This document shows, piece by piece, positions 23,447-32,590 of a stretch of 64,000 nucleotides of DNA (its first letter is position 1; each line of letters begins with the position of its first letter). The DNA is taken from contig NZ_BMHY01000018.1 in assembly GCF_014641555.1 (NCBI RefSeq), forward strand, positions 1-64,000, given 5' to 3'. A program made the translations under genes and the position numbers. Below the pieces are notes generated by a model. It saw only the letters and a list, made by a program, of their open reading frames with translations, had not been told where the DNA came from and searched no databases. The stretch comes from Paenibacillus radicis (ex Gao et al. 2016). GTDB lineage: Bacteria > Bacillota > Bacilli > Paenibacillales > Paenibacillaceae.

Positions 23447-26400
23447 TTGGAAGCATTAGTACAGGCTTTTGCTGCGGATCCGGACGTTCAGTCCATTATC
23501 GCCGGTGTCCGCAAAGGGATGCGGGAGCAGATGGTGTCGGGGCTCGCGGGCTCCTCTAGACAAGTGCTCGTTGCAGCCGTGAAATTGGACGTGGAGCGTC
23601 CGATGCTTGTCGTGACGCATAATATGTACGCCGCACAAAAAATAGCGGAGGATTTGCAGGAATGCTTTTCTCCAAATGAAGTATTGTTATATCCCGCCAA
23701 TGAGCTTGTAGCTGCTGAAGCGGCGATCTCGAGTCCTGAGACGCTGGCGCAGCGCATGGACGTGCTGATCAGGCTGTCCGAAGGCTTCCGCGGGATCGTT
23801 GTTGTGCCTTTCTCTGGGGTTCGCCGTTATTTGCCTGTACCGGGCGTAATGGCTCAAGCGAAAATCCAGGTGAAGGTCGGAGACGAGCTCGCTATTGAGC
23901 AATTTCTGCGTCAAATGGCCGGTATCGGCTATACGCGCGTAGACCGGGTTGAATCCAAGGGTGAAATGAGCGTTCGCGGCGGTATCGTCGATTTCTATCC
24001 GCTGACGTCGGCAACGGCTTACCGGATTGAATGGTTTGGCGATGATGTCGATTCGATCCGTACTTTTGATCCCGGCGACCAACGTTCGCTGGGTAACTTG
24101 CAGGAGCTGACGGTTCCTCCGTGTCAGGAAATTTTGGCGGATGAGCGCCGCTTCAAAGCAGCTGCTGATCATGCGGCTTTGCTGCTGTCGCAGCAGCTCG
24201 AGAAGATGACGGACCGGACGGCGAAGGAGCGTCTTCGCGGTGAAATCGGCGGCGAGATTGACAAGCTGCGGGAACAGGTTTATTTCTCTGAAATTTATAA
24301 ATATATTTCTTTGCTGTACCCGGAGCGCCAGACGATACTGGACTACTTTCCGGATGATACGCTGCTCATTATGGATGAGCCAACTCGTCTGATTGAGACG
24401 GGCAAGCAGCTCGAACGCGATGAATCGGAATGGGCGATGCATCTGCTCACTAATGGCAAGTCGCTGCCGGGCTTTACGCTTGCACGTGCTTCGGATGAAA
24501 TCTTGCATCACCGCTCGTTCCAGACGTTGTTTTTGTCGCTCTTTCTGCGCCAAATTCCACATACGCAGCCGCAGAACATTCTGAATATGACGAGCCGGGC
24601 GATGCAGAATTTTCATGGTCAGATGAATGTGCTCAAGGCCGAGATGGATCGCTGGCGCAAGACGGGCGCTAATGTCATGATGCTGGCCGGCAATGCCGAA
24701 CGGATGGACCGGATGCGCCGTGTATTGCAGGACTATAATATCGAGCCGCCTAAGTTGATTGAGGGCAACCTGCAATCTGGTTTTGAGCTGCCTTCTTCGC
24801 ATTTGGTTGTCATTACGGAAGGCGAGATGTTCACGCAGAAGCAGCGGAAGGCGCGCCGCGTCGATAAGAAAATTGATAATGCGGAACGGATTAAAAGCTA
24901 TACCGAGCTGAAGGTTGGCGACTACGTGGTGCATCAGAATCACGGCATCGGCAAATATGTCGGCATCGGGACGCTGGAAATTGGCGGCATACACAAGGAT
25001 TACCTGCATGTTCTCTATGCGGGCGGCGACAAGCTGTCCGTACCAATTGAGCAGGTAGACATGATTCAGAAATACGTCGGCTCGGAAGAGAAGGAGCCGA
25101 AGATCAACAAGCTGGGCGGAAGCGAATGGACAAGGGCGAAGAACAAGGTTCGTTCGTCCGTTCAGGATATCGCTGACGACTTGATCAAGCTGTATGCGGA
25201 GCGTCAGTCTGCACCGGGCTTCGCTTTTGGCCTGGATACGGCCTATCAGAACGAATTCGAAGCCATGTTCCCTTACGATGAGACACGGGATCAACTGCGG
25301 GCGATCGAAGAGATCAAGAAGGATATGGAGAAGTCGCAGCCGATGGACCGGCTTCTGTGCGGCGACGTCGGCTACGGCAAGACGGAGGTTGCGGTTCGCG
25401 CAGCATTCAAGGCGGCGATCGAGGGCAAGCAGGTGGCGATCCTCGTGCCGACGACGATTCTGGCTCAGCAGCATTACGAGACGTTCCGTGAGCGGTTCTC
25501 CGGCTATCCGTTCAATATTCAAGTGCTCAGTCGTTTCCGCTCCCGCAAAGAGCAGAACGAGACGATGAAAGGCTTGAAGGCGGGTACGGTCGATGTCGTG
25601 ATCGGCACGCACCGGCTGCTGTCGCAGGACGTAATTTTTAAAGATTTGGGACTGCTTATCGTAGACGAGGAGCAGCGGTTTGGCGTGTCGCATAAGGAGA
25701 AGCTCAAGAAGCTGAAGACGAATGTCGATGTGCTGACGCTGACGGCGACGCCGATTCCTCGGACGCTGCATATGTCGATGCTTGGCGTGCGCGATTTGTC
25801 GGTCATAGAGACGCCGCCGGAAAACCGGTTCCCGGTTCAGACCTATGTCGTGGAGTATAATATGTCACTGGTCCGCGAGGCGATTGAGCGCGAGCTCGCC
25901 CGCGGCGGCCAAGTCTACTATTTGTACAACCGGGTGCAGGGCATCTACCAGATGGCGGAGCTGATCAATTCGCTAGTTCCGGATGCCAAGGTGGCGGTAG
26001 GCCACGGCCAAATGTCCGAGCAGGAGCTCGAAAAAACGATTCTCGACTTCCTGGACGGGGAGTCGGACGTGCTCGTCAGCACGAGCATCATCGAGACGGG
26101 CGTCGATATTCCGAACGTAAATACATTGATCGTGCATGATGCGGATAAAATGGGCCTCTCCCAGCTCTATCAGCTGCGGGGCAGGGTTGGACGCTCCAAC
26201 CGGATTGCTTATGCTTATTTCACGTATCAGCGCGACAAAGTGCTGACGGAGGTAGCGGAGAAGCGGCTTCAGTCCATTAAGGAATTTACCGAGCTGGGCT
26301 CCGGCTTCAAGATCGCGATGCGCGACCTTGCCATTCGCGGAGCGGGCAATCTGCTCGGAGCGGAGCAGCACGGCTATATCGCCTCGGTCGGCTTCGATCT

Positions 26401-26980
26401 GTATTCGCAAATGCTCGCGGACGAGATTGCGAAGCGGAAAGCGGAGATGGAAGGCGTTGAAGTGAAGGAAGAGCGTTCGGTCAGCACGCTGATCGATGTG
26501 AGCATCGATGCGTACTTGCCGTCCGATTACATCTACGACAGCATTCAGAAGATCGAGATCTACAAGAAGGTCGCGACCGTCCGTTCATTCGATGAAGCGG
26601 ATGATCTAACGGAGGAGATTATGGACCGGTTCGGCAATTTGCCGCAAGCTGTCGATAATTTGCTGTCGGTTGCCCGCTTGAAGGTGTACGGCGCTATGTA
26701 CGGCATCGAGCAAATTAGCCAAAAGGCTGACGATCTGATCGTCAAATTTGCGGCGCGCGAGAAAAAACGGATCGATTCGAAAAAGGTCGATCAGCTTTGC
26801 GTGGCCTTCGAGAACCGGTTCCGTCTAAGCAATGGCGTGCAGGATGATTACCCTTCCCTGCTGCTGCGCGGCAAAGGGCTGGAGATGGATCAGAAGCTGC
26901 AATTGCTTGAGCGGTTCCTGAAGTCTTTTCAAGAGGCTCAGATTGGCGCGGAAGCGCTGCAGGATGCGACATCGGGATAG
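23447..26980 (+). CDS. mfd: transcription-repair coupling factor
   Basis: Displaces RNA polymerase stalled at lesions and recruits UvrA. The 1177-residue protein equals B. subtilis Mfd in length. Order: UvrB-like N-terminal module (~20-350); RNA-polymerase-interacting CarD-like domain (GDYVVHQNHGIGKYVGIG, ~488); superfamily-2 translocase with Walker A LLCGDVGYGKTEVAVRAAF (~640) and DEEQRFGV (~741); helicase C (SIIETGVDIPNVNTLIVHDAD region); TRCF C-terminal domain (~1010-1110). It starts at TTG 23447, after AACGAGGTGCC. Confidence 0.97.
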   Translation: MEALVQAFAADPDVQSIIAGVRKGMREQMVSGLAGSSRQVLVAAVKLDVERPMLVVTHNMYAAQKIAEDLQECFSPNEVLLYPANELVAAEAAISSPETLAQRMDVLIRLSEGFRGIVVVPFSGVRRYLPVPGVMAQAKIQVKVGDELAIEQFLRQMAGIGYTRVDRVESKGEMSVRGGIVDFYPLTSATAYRIEWFGDDVDSIRTFDPGDQRSLGNLQELTVPPCQEILADERRFKAAADHAALLLSQQLEKMTDRTAKERLRGEIGGEIDKLREQVYFSEIYKYISLLYPERQTILDYFPDDTLLIMDEPTRLIETGKQLERDESEWAMHLLTNGKSLPGFTLARASDEILHHRSFQTLFLSLFLRQIPHTQPQNILNMTSRAMQNFHGQMNVLKAEMDRWRKTGANVMMLAGNAERMDRMRRVLQDYNIEPPKLIEGNLQSGFELPSSHLVVITEGEMFTQKQRKARRVDKKIDNAERIKSYTELKVGDYVVHQNHGIGKYVGIGTLEIGGIHKDYLHVLYAGGDKLSVPIEQVDMIQKYVGSEEKEPKINKLGGSEWTRAKNKVRSSVQDIADDLIKLYAERQSAPGFAFGLDTAYQNEFEAMFPYDETRDQLRAIEEIKKDMEKSQPMDRLLCGDVGYGKTEVAVRAAFKAAIEGKQVAILVPTTILAQQHYETFRERFSGYPFNIQVLSRFRSRKEQNETMKGLKAGTVDVVIGTHRLLSQDVIFKDLGLLIVDEEQRFGVSHKEKLKKLKTNVDVLTLTATPIPRTLHMSMLGVRDLSVIETPPENRFPVQTYVVEYNMSLVREAIERELARGGQVYYLYNRVQGIYQMAELINSLVPDAKVAVGHGQMSEQELEKTILDFLDGESDVLVSTSIIETGVDIPNVNTLIVHDADKMGLSQLYQLRGRVGRSNRIAYAYFTYQRDKVLTEVAEKRLQSIKEFTELGSGFKIAMRDLAIRGAGNLLGAEQHGYIASVGFDLYSQMLADEIAKRKAEMEGVEVKEERSVSTLIDVSIDAYLPSDYIYDSIQKIEIYKKVATVRSFDEADDLTEEIMDRFGNLPQAVDNLLSVARLKVYGAMYGIEQISQKADDLIVKFAAREKKRIDSKKVDQLCVAFENRFRLSNGVQDDYPSLLLRGKGLEMDQKLQLLERFLKSFQEAQIGAEALQDATSG

Positions 26981-27049
26981 AAAATTCGCATTGCGATGAC
27001 GTTTTCTGTTACAATACTAACAACTTCCTATTTTGAAAGGGGATTCAGC

Positions 27050-28120
27050 ATGTTGCACGGTACACGCAAATCGGCATGGCGCAGAAGCGCGCTGCTTGTA
27101 ATCGCGGCAGTGCTCGTCATGACGGTTATGGCGGCTTGCGGCAAGAAGGATGAAGGGACAGGCACCACGTTTAAAGGGGCGGGAGAAGGTACAGTAATCG
27201 CCACTTATAAAGATGGTACGGTAACGGAGCCTGAGTTCGACAGATATTTGGGCGTATTCAACATTATGCAGCCTGGATATGAGCAAGTTTTGGCGATTCC
27301 GCAATTCAAGGAACAATTGCTTCAGCAGTTCGTGTCCTACAAAGTGCTTGCTGGACAAGCTACTGAAGAGAACGTGAAGAAAGCTGCCGAAGAAACAGAC
27401 AAGCAAATGAAGGATTTCGAAAAGGCGATCAAAGAAAATGCTGATTTGAAAAAAACGCTGGATGATAAAAAAGTGACAAACGCCGACGTTAAGACGTATT
27501 TGGGCTTGATGCTCGTCGTTGTAGAGCATATGAACTCCAAAGTGACCGAGGAACAAATTAAAGCCGAGTATGAGAAAAACGGCGGCAATTACAACCCGGT
27601 AACGGTTCGCCACGTATTGGTGACGACTACAGACCCATCGACAGGTGAAGAGAAGCATAAGCCGGAAGAAGCTCTGAAGCTTGCCAAAGAAGCGAAAGCG
27701 GAATTGGAAGCCGGCAAGAGCTGGGATGAAGTTGCGAAGAAATACTCCGAAGACGGGGGCTCCAAAGACAAAGGCGGCCTCTATGAGAATGCCAATGCAG
27801 GTGATTGGGTAGAAGGCTTCAAGAAAGCTGCCCTTGAGCAAAAAGTAGGCGTAATTGGCGATCCGGTTGAAACCGAGTATGGCTACCATGTCATCAAGGT
27901 TGAGAAACGCGACGTGAAAGCTTACGCTGACCTCGACGAGAAAACGAAAGAATCCGTGAAGAGCGCTGTTGCTTACGAGCATATGAACACGTTCATGAAG
28001 GATGAAATGCCGAAGCAGGATTTGAAAATTACGCTTCCTCAGCCGTCGCCATCTGCATCTCCGGATGCATCGGCTTCGCCTTCACCGGAAGCTACGAAAA
28101 AACCTGAAGACGCAAAATAA
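27050..28120 (+). CDS. prsA: foldase lipoprotein, PrsA-like parvulin peptidyl-prolyl isomerase
   Basis: A 356-residue exported lipoprotein. The signal peptide has a basic start (GTRKSAWRRS) and the lipobox MAACGKK with Cys near residue 25. A SurA-like N-domain is followed by a PPIC parvulin domain (~200-290; VTVRHVLVTTTD, SEDGGSKDKGGLY). The C-terminus is a low-complexity Pro/Ser tail (PSPSASPDASASPSPE). It should help fold secreted proteins at the outer membrane face. The start is ATG 27050 behind GAAAGGGGATTC. A strong terminator follows, separating it from the nitrogen island. Confidence 0.9.
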   Translation: MLHGTRKSAWRRSALLVIAAVLVMTVMAACGKKDEGTGTTFKGAGEGTVIATYKDGTVTEPEFDRYLGVFNIMQPGYEQVLAIPQFKEQLLQQFVSYKVLAGQATEENVKKAAEETDKQMKDFEKAIKENADLKKTLDDKKVTNADVKTYLGLMLVVVEHMNSKVTEEQIKAEYEKNGGNYNPVTVRHVLVTTTDPSTGEEKHKPEEALKLAKEAKAELEAGKSWDEVAKKYSEDGGSKDKGGLYENANAGDWVEGFKKAALEQKVGVIGDPVETEYGYHVIKVEKRDVKAYADLDEKTKESVKSAVAYEHMNTFMKDEMPKQDLKITLPQPSPSASPDASASPSPEATKKPEDAK

Positions 28121-28130
28121 TAGCGGATTG

Positions 28131-28166
28131 AAAAGGACTGCCCATGCGGGCGGTCCTTTTTTTGTT
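28131..28166 (+). terminator. prsA terminator
   Basis: AAAAGGACTGCCC pairs with GGGCGGTCCTTTT over a 4-base loop, with one G-T pair, followed by a T-run. Confidence 0.93.
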
Positions 28167-28320
28167 GGCTTCTTTCTCAAGTTTTCAGCATTTGCGTCAT
28201 ATCTATGTAATATATAAATAAGATTCAAGGGTCGTTGCGTCAGGTTGAATGACGAAAGCAAGCGAAAAATGCCCTATTTATCAGTGATCATGAGACAAAC
28301 GTCCCCTTTTAAAATTTTGA

Positions 28321-28361
28321 TGTTATATATATTGACATATAATCTGGCCGCCCCCTATAAT
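28321..28361 (+). promoter_or_regulatory. urtA promoter with overlapping GlnR/TnrA box
   Basis: TGTTA-N7-TGACA (28321-28337) is an exact match to the GlnR/TnrA consensus TGTNA-N7-TNACA. It overlaps the -35 TTGACA (28332-28337), which is 18 bp from TATAAT (28356-28361). Box centre is about -39 from the predicted start, closer than the -50 seen at the guanidine promoters. Control may thus be repression, or activation with unusual geometry. The 28166-28320 stretch upstream holds nothing I recognise. Confidence 0.75.
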
Positions 28362-28442
28362 AAGGATGCGAACATTGGAAACACATTCCATGTAAATGTT
28401 CGTCATTAGATAAAATTTATAGAAGAATTGGGGAGTGGAGAG

Positions 28443-29693
28443 ATGAAAAAGAAATGGTTTTATCAGATGGGACTCACTGCAGTGGTGCTTAGCATGGTGC
28501 TGGCAGCCTGCGGAAACAATGAGGAACCTGCATCCACTACATCAGGAGGCAATTCGGGGGCGGCATCAGGCGATACGATTAAGGTAGGTGTACTTCATTC
28601 TTTGAGCGGTACGATGGCGATTAGTGAGGTGTCGGTACGCGATGCCGAGATTATGGCGATTGAAGAGATCAACGCCGCAGGCGGCGTGCTTGGGAAGAAG
28701 CTTGTAGCGGTAGAAGAGGATGGCGCATCGGATTGGCCGACCTTCGCAGAGAAAGCGCGCAAGCTCATTTCCGAAGATAAAGTCGCGACTGTATTCGGCG
28801 GATGGACGTCCTCCAGCCGTAAAGCAATGAAGCCTGTATTTGAAGAATTGAACGGCCTGCTCTGGTACCCGGTTCAATATGAAGGACTTGAATCCTCTCC
28901 CAATATTTTTTATACAGGAGCGACAACGAATCAGCAGATCGTACCCGCAGTTGACTGGTTGTTAGAGAATCGCGGCAAAAAGTTTTACCTGCTTGGCTCG
29001 GACTACGTATTCCCGCGCACAGCTAACCTGATTATTAAGGAGCAGCTGAAAGCGAAAGGCGGAGAATTGGCTGGTGAGGAATACACGCCGCTTGGCCATA
29101 CCGATTACAGTACGATCATTAGTAAAATCAAAGCTGCGAAGCCGGATGTCGTGTTCAACACGTTGAACGGCGACAGCAACGTCGCTTTCTTCAAGCAGTT
29201 GAAGGATGCAGGCATTACTGTGCAGGACATGACGACATTGTCTGTATCTGTAGCGGAGGAAGAAATCCGCGGCATCGGCGTCGATGTACTCCAAGGCCAT
29301 TTGGCAGCCTGGAATTATTATCAAACGACAGACACGCCGGCGAACAAAAGCTTCGTTGCCAACTATAAGAAGAAGTACGGCGAGAATAGAGTGACGGCTG
29401 ACCCGATTGAAGCGGGCTATACGGCAGTCTACCTCTGGAAAGCGGCTGTAGAGAAAGCAGGCTCCACCGATGTCGACAAAGTGAAGGAAGCGGCGAAGGG
29501 ACTGGAGTGGGATGCGCCGGAAGGCAAAGTGAAGATCGACGGCGAAACGCAGCATATTTACAAAACGGTGCGGATCGGCGAAGTGCAAGCTGACGGGCAG
29601 TTCAAGGAGCTGTGGAATTCCGGTGAAGCGGTGAAGCCGGATCCTTACTTGAAAGGCTATGATTGGGCGGCAAGCATCAAGCCTACGGAATAG
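28443..29693 (+). CDS. urtA: urea ABC transporter, substrate-binding lipoprotein UrtA
   Basis: A 416-residue periplasmic-binding fold protein of the branched-chain amino acid/urea group. Signal peptide with lipobox LAACGNN (Cys ~23), Ser/Gly-rich linker, then IKVGVLHSLSGTMAISEVSVRDAE, the UrtA/FmdD signature, and VFGGWTSSSRKAMKPVFEE, LLWYPVQYEGLESSPNIFY. It delivers urea or a short amide to UrtBC. Operon urtABCDE follows. ATG 28443 is chosen with GGGGAGTGGAGAG upstream. A GlnR/TnrA box lies over its promoter, fitting nitrogen control. Urea is the best substrate guess; no urease lies in the window. Confidence 0.92.
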   Translation: MKKKWFYQMGLTAVVLSMVLAACGNNEEPASTTSGGNSGAASGDTIKVGVLHSLSGTMAISEVSVRDAEIMAIEEINAAGGVLGKKLVAVEEDGASDWPTFAEKARKLISEDKVATVFGGWTSSSRKAMKPVFEELNGLLWYPVQYEGLESSPNIFYTGATTNQQIVPAVDWLLENRGKKFYLLGSDYVFPRTANLIIKEQLKAKGGELAGEEYTPLGHTDYSTIISKIKAAKPDVVFNTLNGDSNVAFFKQLKDAGITVQDMTTLSVSVAEEEIRGIGVDVLQGHLAAWNYYQTTDTPANKSFVANYKKKYGENRVTADPIEAGYTAVYLWKAAVEKAGSTDVDKVKEAAKGLEWDAPEGKVKIDGETQHIYKTVRIGEVQADGQFKELWNSGEAVKPDPYLKGYDWAASIKPTE

Positions 29694-29731
29694 CGGGCTA
29701 AGCGGCAGCGCTCGGCATCACGTCACATAAG

Positions 29732-29784
29732 CGGTAACAAGCGGAGGGAGTATTCTAGGGCAATGGATACTCCCTCTGTTGTTA
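29732..29784 (+). terminator. intercistronic hairpin between urtA and urtB
   Basis: GAGGGAGTAT (29744-29753) pairs perfectly with ATACTCCCTC (29767-29776), extended by GTAAC/GTTAC at the base. No T-run follows. Such hairpins after binding-protein genes usually stabilise the upstream mRNA and lower expression of the permease genes. Confidence 0.6.
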
Positions 29785-29826
29785 CAATGGGCAGCGCTGC
29801 GCAAATCATGAAGGAGTTGAAGGCAT

Positions 29827-30732
29827 ATGGAAGTATTTACGCTGCAGTTATTCAACGGGCTGAGCGTCAGCTCGATTCTGCTTCTCATTGCATTAGGTCT
29901 CGCTATTACGTTCGGATTGATGAAAGTCATCAACATGGCGCATGGAGAGCTTATAATGATTGGCGCCTACTCCACCTATTTAACGCAAAATATTTTCAAA
30001 GACGTATTGCCGCCATCGCTTTTCGACTGGTATTTTGTGCTGGCGATTCCGGTCAGCTTCCTTATTGCTTTTGTGTTTGGTCTTATTTTAGAAATGAGCC
30101 TCATTCGGTTCCTTTATGGCAGGCCGCTCGACAGCCTGCTGGCCACCTGGGGCGTTGGATTGGTGCTCCAGCAACTGGCGAGATCGATCTTCGGGGCGCC
30201 AAATGTTGCGGTTACGAGTCCGTCTTGGCTTAATGGCGGTGTAGAGGTGTTGGGTGCCGTGCTGCCTTATAAGCGATTGTTCATTATTGGCCTTGTTGCT
30301 TTATGCCTGCTTGCCATGTACTTCTACATTTACCGCAGTCTTGAGGGGCGCAGAATGCGTGCCGTGATGCAGAATCGCGATATGGCCGCTTGTCTTGGCG
30401 TATCGACCAGACGCGTTGATGCGATGACCTTTGCGATCGGCTCTGGCATAGCAGGTATCGCTGGCTGTGCGCTTACGCTGCTGGGTCCTATTGGGCCGTC
30501 TTTGGGCACTTACTATATCGTCGATGCGTTTATGGTTGTCGTTCTTGGCGGTGTCGGCAAGCTGGTCGGCACAGTGCTTGGCGCAATGGGGATCGGTATA
30601 TTTAACACGATGTTCGAATATTGGACGAATGCTTCGCTCGGCAAAGTGCTCGTATTCCTCTGTATCGTTGCTTTTCTGCAATGGAAACCGATGGGGTTCG
30701 TGGCGATGCGCTCGCGTTCGCTTGATTCATAG
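29827..30732 (+). CDS. urtB: urea ABC transporter, permease UrtB
   Basis: A 301-residue inner-membrane permease of the LivH type. It has about eight hydrophobic segments; the first (SSILLLIALGLAITFGLMKVI) leads into NMAHGELIMIGAYSTY, the LivH/UrtB signature. GRRMRAVMQNRDMAACLGVSTRRVDAMTFAIGSGIAGIAG is the cytoplasmic loop that contacts the ATPase. It is shorter than cyanobacterial UrtB forms, which carry an N-terminal extension. A GAAGGAGTTGAAGGCAT site precedes ATG 29827; urtC starts 6 bases after the stop. Confidence 0.92.
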   Translation: MEVFTLQLFNGLSVSSILLLIALGLAITFGLMKVINMAHGELIMIGAYSTYLTQNIFKDVLPPSLFDWYFVLAIPVSFLIAFVFGLILEMSLIRFLYGRPLDSLLATWGVGLVLQQLARSIFGAPNVAVTSPSWLNGGVEVLGAVLPYKRLFIIGLVALCLLAMYFYIYRSLEGRRMRAVMQNRDMAACLGVSTRRVDAMTFAIGSGIAGIAGCALTLLGPIGPSLGTYYIVDAFMVVVLGGVGKLVGTVLGAMGIGIFNTMFEYWTNASLGKVLVFLCIVAFLQWKPMGFVAMRSRSLDS

Positions 30733-30738
30733 AGAGAG

Positions 30739-31842
30739 GTGGGGAGACGGATGTTGACGCTGAAAAAATTAACGCCCGCACGAATTTGGCTGTTGATCGG
30801 ATATGCTGCCGCGGCTGCCGCTCTATTCTCGGCTCCAATGTTTTTAAGTGATTTTCGATTGAACCTGCTTGCGAAGTTTCTCGCGTTCGCTATTGTGGCG
30901 CTGGGGCTGGATCTCATCTGGGGGTTTACCGGTATTTTAAGCTTGGGTCATGGCATCTTCTTCGGTCTTGGTGCTTATGCGATGGCAATGTATTTAAAGT
31001 TGGAGGCGGGCGGCGGCAAGCTGCCGGACTTTATGGGCTGGAGCGGGCTGAATCAGCTGCCGTGGTTCTGGAAGCCGTTCGAAAACTTTGGGTTCGCAGT
31101 GCTAATGGGCATTCTCATACCGGCAGTGCTCGCACTTTTCCTGGGCTTCTTCACGTTCCGCAACCGGATTCGAGGTGTCTACTTTACGATTCTGACGCAG
31201 GCCTTGGTTATTATTACGACGACGCTGCTCGTCGGTCAGCAGGCGTATACTGGCGGGACGAACGGCGTTACCGGCTATAGCAAAATCCTCGGCCAGTCCA
31301 TTGCATCCTCCGATACGAAGCGGATGCTGTACTGGATTACTGCGGCGGTGCTAATCGCTGTTTTTATCCTTTGCCGCTATATCGTCAAGAGCCGGTTTGG
31401 CAAGGTGTTGCGCGCAATTCGCGACGGCGAGAATCGGGTGCGCTTCATTGGCTACAATCCGGCTGTCTATCAAATGGTCATTTTCACGATTTCCGCTGCG
31501 TTGGCTGGCATCGCTGGCATGCTGTTTGTACTCCACGTCGGCATCATTTCCCCGTCGATGATGGGAATCGTTCCATCTATTGAGATGGTGCTGTGGGTTG
31601 CGATTGGCGGACGCGGCACCTTGATTGGAGCAGCGTTAGGTGCGGTGCTGATGAACTGGGCGAAGAGTGAGTTCAGTACGACGTATCCGGAAGGCTGGAC
31701 GTATTTTCTCGGGGCGGTATTTATTGTGGTGGTCGTATTCCTGCCGAACGGGCTGATGGGACTTGCGAGCAAGTTCAAGCTAGGCAAAGGCAAAAGAAGG
31801 AGTGAGCCAGAGCATGATAGAGTCGAGTATCCTGCAGTGTGA
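30739..31842 (+). CDS. urtC: urea ABC transporter, permease UrtC
   Basis: A 367-residue LivM-type permease, partner of UrtB. It shows LDLIWGFTGILSLGHGIFFGLGAYAMAMY (written here in part) near residue 55, the charged NRIRGVYFTILTQAL loop and RFGKVLRAIRDGENRVRFIGYN near residue 220. The C-terminal tail is basic (KFKLGKGKRR). Its start may be ATG 30754 or GTG 30739; AGAGGTGGGGAGACGG suits ATG 30751 region, so the N-terminus is uncertain by a few residues. Its 3' end overlaps urtD. Confidence 0.92.
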   Translation: MGRRMLTLKKLTPARIWLLIGYAAAAAALFSAPMFLSDFRLNLLAKFLAFAIVALGLDLIWGFTGILSLGHGIFFGLGAYAMAMYLKLEAGGGKLPDFMGWSGLNQLPWFWKPFENFGFAVLMGILIPAVLALFLGFFTFRNRIRGVYFTILTQALVIITTTLLVGQQAYTGGTNGVTGYSKILGQSIASSDTKRMLYWITAAVLIAVFILCRYIVKSRFGKVLRAIRDGENRVRFIGYNPAVYQMVIFTISAALAGIAGMLFVLHVGIISPSMMGIVPSIEMVLWVAIGGRGTLIGAALGAVLMNWAKSEFSTTYPEGWTYFLGAVFIVVVVFLPNGLMGLASKFKLGKGKRRSEPEHDRVEYPAV

Positions 31843-32590
31843 TGAGGTGACAGTGGAATTTGACGGCTTCAAGGCGGTGCAAGGCATGAGCTTGCAGCTC
31901 AGAAAAGGGGAACTGCGCTTCCTGATCGGGCCAAACGGCGCCGGGAAAACGACGATGCTTGATGTCATCTGCGGTAAAGTGCGGCCGACTTCCGGCCGCG
32001 TTACGTTCAAGGAATCTGTCGATATCGCGAAGAAAAAAGAGCATCAGATCGCTGAGCTCGGTATTGGACGCAAATTTCAGGCGCCTTCCATATTTCCGTC
32101 GATGACAGTGGCTGAGAATCTGGAGATCGCAATGCGCCAGCGGCGTAGCGTATTTACCGTTCTGTTTGCGAGAATGAAGGCAGAGGATGCTGCTCGAATT
32201 GAGCATCAATTAGAGATGATAGGGCTGCAGGATAAGGCGGAATGGCGCGCAGGCGGTTTGTCACATGGCGAGAAGCAGTGGCTGGAGATTGGCATGATGC
32301 TGCTGCAGGAGCCGGAAGTGCTGCTTCTTGATGAACCGGTTGCCGGCATGACGGATAAGGAAACGGATAAAACGGGAGAACTGCTAATCGAAATATCACG
32401 CCAGCGCTCTATCGTTGTTGTGGAGCATGACATGGAATTTGTCCGTAATTTTGCGAGCAAGGTGACGGTCATGCATGAGGGGAAGCTGCTCAAGGAAGGA
32501 ACGATGGAGGAAGTGCAGCGGGATGACCGTGTGGCTGAAGTCTACTTGGGAAAAAGGCGGGATGCGGATGTTAGCCGTTCAACAGCTTGA
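31814..32590 (+). CDS. urtD: urea ABC transporter, ATPase UrtD
   Basis: A 258-residue LivG-type ATPase. Walker A GPNGAGKTT (~43), signature LSHGEKQW, Walker B VLLLDEPVAGM and the switch histidine in VVEHDMEF are present. The signature LSHGE and GIGRKFQAPSIFPSMTVAENLE are typical of UrtD. ATG 31814 is chosen because AAGAAGGAG lies 11 bases upstream; it overlaps urtC by 29 bases, so translation is coupled. Confidence 0.92.
   Translation: MIESSILQCDEVTVEFDGFKAVQGMSLQLRKGELRFLIGPNGAGKTTMLDVICGKVRPTSGRVTFKESVDIAKKKEHQIAELGIGRKFQAPSIFPSMTVAENLEIAMRQRRSVFTVLFARMKAEDAARIEHQLEMIGLQDKAEWRAGGLSHGEKQWLEIGMMLLQEPEVLLLDEPVAGMTDKETDKTGELLIEISRQRSIVVVEHDMEFVRNFASKVTVMHEGKLLKEGTMEEVQRDDRVAEVYLGKRRDADVSRSTA

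Noticed and set aside
23687..25771. 694-residue open frame on the minus strand
   Set aside because: It lies wholly within mfd in another frame, is Arg/Leu/His-rich without family features and has no ribosome-binding site.
27017..27982. 321-residue minus-strand frame in prsA
   Set aside because: Antisense shadow of a clear lipoprotein gene; Phe-rich nonsense composition.
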